In this document: positions 56,356 through 64,000 of the stretch, one piece after another
Layout: the number at the start of each line of letters is the position of its first letter
How positions within the stretch are numbered: the first letter of the stretch is position 1
Source of the DNA: Alisma plantago-aquatica
Lineage: Eukaryota > Streptophyta > Magnoliopsida > Alismatales > Alismataceae
Length of the DNA stretch: 64,000 nt
NCBI GenBank assembly: GCA_963693085.1
Contig: OY856410.1
Span: 888,163,835 to 888,227,834 of the forward strand
Direction of reading: 5' to 3'
Program-made: the position numbers and the translations under genes
The notes under the pieces: model-generated
Database searches by the model: none
Told to the model about the DNA's origin: nothing
What the model saw: only the letters and a program-made list of their open reading frames with translations

Positions 56356-57460
56356 TGTAACATACTAGACCTCAGAACCTACCTCAGAACTCTGACCTTT
56401 TGGATTTAGCCAAAAAAGGTTGAGATTAGATTTAAAAGATGTTTAGTACAATCCTAATGAGCTAATACATGAATATATCACCCTAATGTAACATAATGTT
56501 TTCACCTTAGTCTTAGACATATAATTGAAACATAGTATATGTCACATGTGATAAATGATGAATACATAATACATCGTGCCAAATAATCTTACATAATTGC
56601 TTTAGTGCTAATATGAAGTGAACATAATTGAACAAATGGTAGTGCTAATAATGATATAAGGGATAACAAATGTAATATAGGGCCATAATTATCAATTGTG
56701 ACATATCTCATTAAAGGAATTCAAAAAAGTGGAAACAAACTTCAAATTTGTAATCTACATATTAAAAATGGCCTACATGTCAATTTTCATCTAATTTGGA
56801 CAACCTTGAATATTTAAGTTAAGTTTAGGAGAGAGAAAATGTGTAAAAGCCATAAAAGATAAACAATACAATAAAAAAATTCAAAAGATGGAAATAAAGG
56901 CAAAATCATATTCAACACACTAAAGGTTGATTGTGGATGAAGTTTCACCACATTGAGATAGTCCTAGTGTCATCAGTACTTTAGGGAAGAGAAAAATATG
57001 GTTTGTTATAAAAGAATTAAATAAGATATACATAGTTTATAAATGTGAAAAAAATGCCAAAATTAGATTCTAAATGCCTTATTAAGCATATATGCAAAAT
57101 TTCATATTAATTGGATTTTGTTTGGGTCCTCAAATGGTTTGGGAAAGAAAGTTATATAAGAAGATACTTTTAATATTCGTATTATATCTATTTTCTTATG
57201 TTTCTGTAATTTTCACTGTAATGCTATTTATTTGGAAACCTAGACTCTATGTATACATGCACGTCTTTTCTTGGCAATGAAATTAGAATCTAAGGGCTCA
57301 TAGGCTATCCCCTACCATTAGCCCCCTTCTTTCTTCACACAGTCCCGTTTTCCTTGCTGCTTTACTAGTCGGTTTCCCTCTTCACTATCTCCTTTATTCC
57401 TCCCCATTTTTAGTGATTTTTCCTCCGCTGTCTCCCTTGGATCATCCCGAATCAAGGATC

Positions 57461-57470
57461 CTATATAATC
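57461..57470 (+). promoter_or_regulatory. Putative TATA box of the coding-poor LTR
   Basis: CTATATAATC, conserved in the second LTR at 61728-61737. In the second LTR the LINE fragment is inserted about 30 bp downstream, near the expected transcription start. Confidence 0.6.
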
Positions 57471-58469
57471 TAGGGTTTCAGTGCTTCCACCCTACTTCCA
57501 TAAAACGATTCCCTACCACTTTTTCCCCTTTCTACTCTTCTTGTTTGCGGGTTTGCAATGGAGTTAAATTCTTGAGTTATTTTCCATGGTTTCTCGTGTT
57601 CTCCTCATTGGAAGTTCAATGGTTATCATTACTTTTGTCTGCTATCTCTTCAACATGCTTCTTGGGGCAATGCTGAAGTCCTGATTTTTGCACCTTCTTC
57701 CAGTAATGGCAGAAGGGTGGTTTCCGGCTACTATGCACTGTAGAGAGCGAGCCATGGCTCTCTAAGTTCATTGAGGTACCTTCTTTGATCATGGTTCGTT
57801 GATTTGGTTTAATAATAATCCCTCACGATTTCCCTAGTCTTAGCATGGTCTTCTAGTTTCTACTCGCAACCATTGCACCTATGCTGCAAAGCGGATGAAT
57901 CCCTCGCTTACTGTTACTAGTCTACCCCTCATATCCTCTTTTGTTTTGTTTTCTACCTAGGGGTAAAATGGTGATTTTGCATTTGGATATCACCTCATTC
58001 ACATTTCAGATTTGTTCACTATTGGCAGAGGGTCCCATCTAGTTGGCAAACCATGATAGGGCCAACTTTGATCAGTGCTTTGATCGGATAAATTGATACA
58101 CATGGATTTTCGCAATTTTGTGATTGTCATATTTGTAAAATTTATAACTAATTCTTTGATTAACCAAAAATGAAAAATAAATAGTTGTTGAATTTAGAAA
58201 AAACAATATCTATTTAATGGTATCAATTTTAGTGCCAAATTCCAAACTAACTGATATGTAAATTTTAATGGATTTTCCTAATTGGTTATAAATTTTAAAA
58301 TTCATGACAAATAATTTACAAGTCATAAAAATAAAATAAAATATGTTATGAACTTAGAACAATATAACCTACAACATGGAATGGTTTTGACAACCTAATT
58401 AACATATAATAAAGGGTGAATTTTAGGGTTTTGAATAATTAATGTAAACCTAACCTTAATTCTACATAT

Positions 58470-58886
58470 ATGCATCACACGTGCTTTGGAGACCTAGGCT
58501 TGGATCTAGGACTTACTTTGGAATGTTTAGATTCTTTAGTAAGGTATGATTACATCCCAAATTATTTCTATATTGAGAAATGTCTAATTCATCTCTCTTA
58601 TTGTATGATTGCATCTCCTATTATTCCTTTTGAGCAATTCACCTATGCTCTTCTTTCTCTTGGTCCTATGGACAGTAGCCTACACAATATTCTTTCTTTT
58701 GAAAATTATGGTTTATGTGAAATACTTTACTTGGTATTGATCTTGAGATCATATTTGGACAGTCTCTTGGTCTTTTCTTATACATTGTTCATGTTGGAAC
58801 ACTATTTGATGATATGTGATATCTTTAGCCCACTTGCCTGGTGGATGTTTAGGTTATCCATTAGTATGATGGAAACTTTTGTATAA
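58470..58886 (+). other. 138-codon frame inside the LTR, unrecognised
   Basis: An open frame starting ATG CAT CAC, rich in Leu, Tyr, Phe and Ser (MHHTCFGDLGLDLGLTLECL...). The frame is also open in the second LTR (63634-64000, running off the window). By hand count about 30 codons differ between copies, and only about five of these differences are silent, so there is no sign of purifying selection since the copies diverged. I recognise no family. It may be chance openness; a hydrophobic membrane-like tail is possible but not convincing. Confidence 0.3.
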
Positions 58887-59803
58887 TCTGACTATACTTT
58901 TTAATTGCCTCTACATTAAACATGCTATATGATTCACTAGCACTAGAGTAGTGTAATTGCATTGGTTTTTGGGTAGTATGCCCCTGTTATTTTTGGAATG
59001 GAGGTGGTGGTGCCCCATACCTGGGTTTTAAGTTTGTGAGGCTTGGACCAACCTTTATATGTATTGGGAGTTTGGCAGTATGCCATTCTCTATCAGGTTT
59101 CAAGTTTATGAGGCTTGGCCACCTTTTTCATTTAGATGGTTCTAGTGCTATGTTTATCTCACATACATGCAGGTTATAATTATAATGATGGGTTATGTGC
59201 CCAAAAAGATTATCTGTGTTTTTGTGGCGCCACTTTTAATATTATTTTGATGGAAAGTATCTCTTTTATTATAATTCATTTCTATTATGCCCGATTGGGT
59301 AGTCCTTATCTTTCAATTGGAAGCCTCTTTACTTGATGTCCTTTTATTCCATATATTGCTCAATTTCCTTTTTAGTATGCACATACCAACCTTTGCTGAT
59401 GTTTTTTTACTTTTTCTCCTCTTACTGGGGTATGCTTCCAACCTTAGGTGAAGGACAAGGAGGACATGGTATGAAGTTATGGACTTAGCTCAAGGAGTTT
59501 AATGCTTGGAGACAAACTTTTTATGGTTTAGATTTCCCTCTACTTAGATCCATATGTTGTATCTTACCTGTAAACCTTATGTGGGAGATTATGATGTACT
59601 TCTATAATCTTTTATGAAGAATTGAATATAGTCTTTATTTTTATTTAACTGCTACACTTTGGTCTTTTTTATTGCCATTAATTAAGATTTGCAAATTTTA
59701 CTCCCACTCTAAGATACCTTTTGGTTGTGTTTGGACCGGTGGTCCTATTCTTCAATTTTTTAATAGGGAGTGGATCCCCTATCAGGCCCCACTCCTTACA
59801 GCA

Positions 59804-59815
59804 TGGTATAAGAAC
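59804..59815 (+). promoter_or_regulatory. Decayed primer binding site, initiator tRNA-Met type
   Basis: TGGTATAAGAAC matches TGGTATCAGAGC at 10 of 12 bases and lies three bases after the LTR end. Confidence 0.65.
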
Positions 59816-60614
59816 CCATGGTAGTCAAAATCTGACTATTTTAGTTTTGTCTCCCTAGTTAGAACATTTTCCATGTATAGTCACCCTCTAGGTGAGACTT
59901 TTTCACTAGATCCTATCTAAGTTATCCTTGTGATGAGGAATTAGGTGATCTTATCCTAATATAATAGTGACATGTATCTTTGGATGCAATAAGGTTTTGG
60001 CTTGAGGATGGAGTCAGGATTAGGATGAGGTACTGGTAGTATAAGGAGAGTTTAATATGGAAAAATTGTGACTTGGTTTCTGCAATTGATTTTGGATCCA
60101 TATTTTCTTTTATGTCGAAAAGATTTCTTCACCATTTTTTTAATTTTCATAATACTACTGTATGTACAAAAGAATTTCTCTGATTTGTCAATGTTTTCTT
60201 GAACTCAGTCACAATGAAGTGATTTGAGAAGTTTTAGTAGAGAAAACCTAAACATAGTTGGAATATAATCTAACCCTAGTTTTGTATATGAAGAAGTGAC
60301 TAGGAGTATGTGAAGTGATATAAAGGTGTAGTGGACCTACCCTTTGTACCCTACGACTTTTTGGATGTTATGTAGGGTTGTTAGGTTAGAGACACAAGAA
60401 CCTAAAGCACAACCCTAATATGTTATGACATGACATTTAGATACACGAACAACATAAATATTCACAATTATGACATGCATAAGTGACAATGGTACCTTGA
60501 TACTGATTTGTTTGGCCTATTAAGGTTAAACCTTTTAAGGGGTGGATAGTATTTGGTTGTTGATGTTTGGATCAATAGATTTCGAGGAAGAAATCATTTT
60601 AAGGGGTTGAGTGT
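59816..60614 (+). other. Short noncoding interior and weak polypurine tract
   Basis: About 800 bp without gag or pol. A purine-rich run, TTTTAAGGGGTTGAG (60597-60611), lies just before the second LTR and is the likely polypurine tract. I see nothing else in it. Confidence 0.6.
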
Positions 60615-63600
60615 TGTAACATACTAGACCTTGGACCCTACCCTAGAACTTTGACCTTTTAGATTTAGCCAAACAAGATTGAGGTTGATTTAAAAGATGT
60701 TTAGTAGAACCCTAATGAGCTAATACATGAATATATCACCCCAATGTTACCTAATGTTTTCACCTTGATCTTAGACCTATAATTGACACATAGATTATGT
60801 CACATATGATAAATGAAGAATACACAATAATTTGTGCCAAATAATCTTACATAATTCCTTTGGTGCTAATATGAAGTCTTAGAACATAATTGAACAAATA
60901 GTAGTACTGATAATGATATAAGGGATAACTAATGTAATGAAGGGCCATAAATATCAATTGTGGCATATATCATTAAAGGAATTCACCAAAGTGGAAACAA
61001 ACTTCAAATTCATAATCTACATATTAAAAATAGCCTACATGTCAATTTTCATCTAATTTGGACAACCTTGAATATTTAGGTTTAGTATTAGGAGAGAGAA
61101 AATGTGTAAAATCCATAAAGTATAAACAATACAATAAATAACTTCAAAAGATGAAAATAAAGGCAAAATCATATTCAACACACTAAAGGTTGCCTATGTA
61201 TGAAGTTTCACCAAATTGCGATAATCCTAGTATCATTAATACTTTAGGGAAGAGAAAAAATATGATTTTCTTTACAAGAATTAAATAAGATATAAAAAGT
61301 TTCTAAATGTGAAAACAAACCCCCAAATTGGTTTCTACATGCCTTATTTAGCCTAGATGCAAAATTTCGTATTAATTGGATTTTGTTTGGGCCCTCAAAT
61401 GGTTTGGGAAAGAAAGTTATATAAAAGAATACTTCTAAATTTTTTATTAATTCAGTTTGTTTATGTTTCTGTGATTTTCACTGTCACACTATTTATTTGG
61501 AAACCCAGACTCTATGTATACATGAGGTTCTTTTCTTGGCCATCATATTTGAATCTAAGGGCTTAGAGGATATCCCCTACCTTTGCCCCCTTCTTTTCTT
61601 TATATGGTCCCGTTTTCCTCCCTGCTTTAGCAGACAATTTCCTTCTTTGCTAACTCCTTCATTCCTCCCCAATTTTTAGCAATTTTTCCTTCACTGTCTT
61701 CCTTGGATCACCCTAAAACCAAGGACCCTATATAATCTAGGGTTTTGGTGCTTCCACCCTACTTCTTCTTCTTCATCATCATCTAAGCCTTAATCCCAAC
61801 TATGTTGGGGTCATCTACATGGATCCTTTGTTTCCATTCAGCTCTATCATGGGCCATATTCTGATTGAGATGTAGAGTTTCAAAATCTCTCTTTATAAGC
61901 TCATCACATGTTAATTTAGGCCTTCCTCTTCTTCTGTTTATAGTGTTTGTCTCAATAGCATTGCTTCGTATAGGAACACTAGTAGGTCTGCATTGCACAT
62001 GTCCGTATCATATGAGTCTACCCTCACGCAACTTGTCCTCAATGCTCACCACCCCCACTTTATTCCTCATATAGTCATTTCTCAAGCGATCTTTTCTTGT
62101 TTTCCCACACATCCATCTCAACATACAAATTTCAGCCACGTTCATATTGTTGAGACCTTGTTTCTTCACTGCCCAACATTCACTCCCATAGAGCATGGCT
62201 GGTCGTATAGCTATTCTATAAAACTTACTTTTTAACCTGAGAGGGATCTTCTGATTACATAATACTCTAGTTGCACTCCTCCATTTCAACCATCCTACAG
62301 TGATCCGGTAACAAACATTATCTTGGACATCCCCGTCTATTTGAATAATGGCTTCCACCCTACTTCCATAAAAAAATTCTTTGCCGCTCTATTCCTCCCC
62401 TATCTCTTCCCTTTCCTCATTTCCCCACCATCCAGGACCATCGGACCCTTGCCAAAGCATGCTCTAACCACCACATGACTAGTTTTTCTCTATTCCAGGC
62501 ATCGATTGGCTGCCAATCGCCCTATGATTGCCTCCCCGACTCTGGCAATTTGCACCGAGGATCTTGAGTTGGGGGCAAAGCTTTCAACCCTAGTAAAGGA
62601 TTGTAGAATACGAAGATCACTTGCTCAGACCTGTGCAAAGATGTTCGAGCATCAATTTATCTCTTGTAGAGGTAATTCTCCTTTTCCCCTTTCTACTCTT
62701 CTTGTTTGCGGGTCTGCAATGGAGTTAAATTCTTGAGTTGTTAACCATGGTTTCTCCTGTTCTCCTTGCTAGAAGTTTAATGGTTATCATTTCTTTTGTC
62801 TGCTCCCTCTTCACCCTGCTTCTTGGGGCAATGTTGAAGTCCTGATTTTTGCACCTTCTTCCAGTAATGGTAGAAGGGTGGTTTCGGGCTACTGTGCACT
62901 AGAGAGAGCATGCCATGGCTATATGAGTTCGTTGAGGTACCTTCTTTGATCATGGTTCTGCAATTTGGTTTAAGAATTACCCCTCACGATTTCCCCAATC
63001 TTAGCATGGTCTGCTGGTTGCTACTCACAACCATTGCACATGTGCTACGAAGGGGATGAATCCCTCGCTTATTATTACTAGTCTACCCCTCGTATCCTCT
63101 TTTGTTTTTGTTTTCCACCCAAGGGTAAAACAATGATTTCATGTTTGGATATCACCTCCCCCACATTTAATATTTTTGCACTATTGGCAGTGGGTTCCAT
63201 CTAGTTGGCCAACTGTGATAGGGCCAACTTGGATCAGTGCTTTGACTGGATAAAACGAGACACATGGATTTTTGCAATTTTGAGATTGGTCAGTTTTGTA
63301 AAATTAATAACTAATTCTCTGATTGGCTGAAAATTACAAATAAATAGTCATTGGATTCAGAAAAATATTATCTATTTAATGGTATCAGTTTTATTGCCAA
63401 ACACCAAGCTAATTGATATGTGAATTTTAATGGATTTTCATAATTGGTTATCAATTGCAAAATTCATAACTAATAATTTATAAGTAAAAAAAAATAAAAT
63501 AAAATATGTTATGAACTCAAAACAATATAAATTAGAACATGGAATGGTTTTGATATCCTAATTAATAGATAGTAAAAGGGTGATTTTTAGGGTTTTGAAT

Positions 63601-64000
63601 AATTAATGTAAACCTAACCCTAATTCTACATATATGCATCATAGGTGCTTTGGAGACCTAGACTTGAATCTAGGACTTACTTTGGAATGTTTAGATTCTT
63701 TAGTAAGGCATGATTTCATCCCAAATTATTTCTATATTGAGCAATTTCTAATTCATCTCTCTTATTGTATGTTTGCATTTCCTATTATTCCTTTTGAGAA
63801 ATTCACCTATTTTCTTCTTTCTCTGGGTCCTATGGGAAATGGCCTACACAATATTCTTTCTTTTGAAAAGTGCAGTTCATGTGAACTACTTTACTTGGTA
63901 CTGATCTTGAGATCATATTTGGACATTCTCTTGATCTTTTCTTATACATTTTTCATGTTCGAGCACTATTTGATGATATTTGATATCTTTAGACCACTCA
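60615..64000 (+). repeat. 3' LTR of the coding-poor element, cut by the window edge
   Basis: Starts TGTAACATAC after the polypurine tract and follows the first LTR to its position at about 58850. Interrupted by the LINE insertion at 61766-62350. The second copy of the 138-codon frame starts at 63634. Confidence 0.8.
61766..62350 (-). mobile_element. 5'-truncated RTE-type LINE with 16-bp TSD
   Basis: The minus-strand frame codes for the C-terminal end of a plant RTE-type LINE reverse transcriptase: RITVGWLKWRSATRVLCNQK, FYRIAIRPAMLYGSECWAVK and MLRWMCGKTRKDRLRN (62310-62070). A TGA replaces Trp near 62006, after which RRGRPKLTCDELIKRD and AEWKQRIHVDDP follow (61930-61800). The 3' tail is a GATGATGAAGAAGAA-type repeat. 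GCTTCCACCCTACTTC flanks both ends (61750-61765 and 62351-62366), a long duplication typical of target-primed reverse transcription. The piece holds no catalytic RT motif. Confidence 0.92.

Larger units (their letters stand above)
56356..59800 (+). repeat. 5' LTR of the coding-poor element (3445 bp)
   Basis: Matches 60615-64000 in order: 'attggattttgtttggg' (57110 and 61375), TATA CTATATAATC (57461 and 61728), 'gctgaagtcctgatttttgc' (57672 and near 62835), and the 138-codon frame (58470 and 63634). Differences are on the order of one in ten bases where I compared. Between 58900 and 59800 are GT-rich and 'ggcttgg' phrases but no gene. Confidence 0.8.
56356..64000 (+). mobile_element. Coding-poor LTR element with long LTRs and a very short interior
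   Basis: Two direct LTR copies start TGTAACATACTAGACC at 56356 and 60615. The first ends at 59800 (CTCCTTACA) and is followed by a decayed initiator-tRNA primer site. The interior is only about 814 bp and codes for nothing recognisable. The second LTR runs off the window and holds a LINE fragment. LTR start and primer type suggest relation to Tekay-like elements. It fits the broad class of large retrotransposon derivatives but has an unusually short interior. Confidence 0.75.

Overview
The window is plant nuclear DNA made almost entirely of LTR retrotransposons, and I see no host gene, tRNA gene or rRNA gene in it. The plant assignment rests on the element lineages: a Ty1/copia element, Athila and Tat (Ty3/gypsy), chromodomain-bearing Tekay-type elements with LTRs of 2.4-3.8 kb, a gag-only 'TR-GAG' family and a 5'-truncated RTE-type LINE. 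This fits a large, repeat-rich seed-plant genome; I cannot name the species.

Layout. 1-4340: 3' part of a copia element on the + strand, with Gag, no pol in view, and a 1.47-kb 3' LTR. 4341-9144: a Tekay-like, nearly coding-free element on the + strand, ending in a scrap of RNase H. 9145-9206: a 20-bp inverted repeat at a chimeric junction. 9165-16975: an Athila element on the + strand without its 5' half (RT, RNase H, integrase, env-like ORF, 3' LTR). From 16976 the host layer is an old Tat element on the + strand, in three pieces (16976-17470, 26325-27334, 50704-54430). It is split by two insertions. The first is a Tekay-like element (17471-26319, TSD TACAA). The second is a minus-strand TR-GAG tandem, LTR-gag-LTR-gag-LTR (27335-50703, near-TSD GGAGG/GTAGG). 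That tandem is itself split by a nearly full-length minus-strand Tekay chromovirus (36670-49051, TSD TGAAG). 54431-56355 is unassigned. 56356-64000 is a coding-poor element with 3.4-kb LTRs and a 0.8-kb interior; its second LTR carries an RTE LINE fragment (61766-62350) with a 16-bp TSD.

How the parts relate. The gag-only elements (minus strand) and the Athila element (plus strand) share the end of the LTR, the polypurine tract and about 1.2 kb of 3' noncoding sequence. They look like a non-autonomous/autonomous pair. Both carry arrays of a short palindrome (ACACG-N-CGTGT), which in the gag-only LTRs lie directly upstream of a TATA box. They also share a conserved 3' stem-loop in which one base pair has changed on both sides. 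The copia LTR has its own, unrelated array of hairpin motifs upstream of its TATA box.

Every coding region is broken by stops or frameshifts, and several catalytic residues are lost. I judge the youngest layer to be the Tekay chromovirus (most similar LTRs) and the oldest the Tat element. All similarity statements come from reading by eye, not from database searches.
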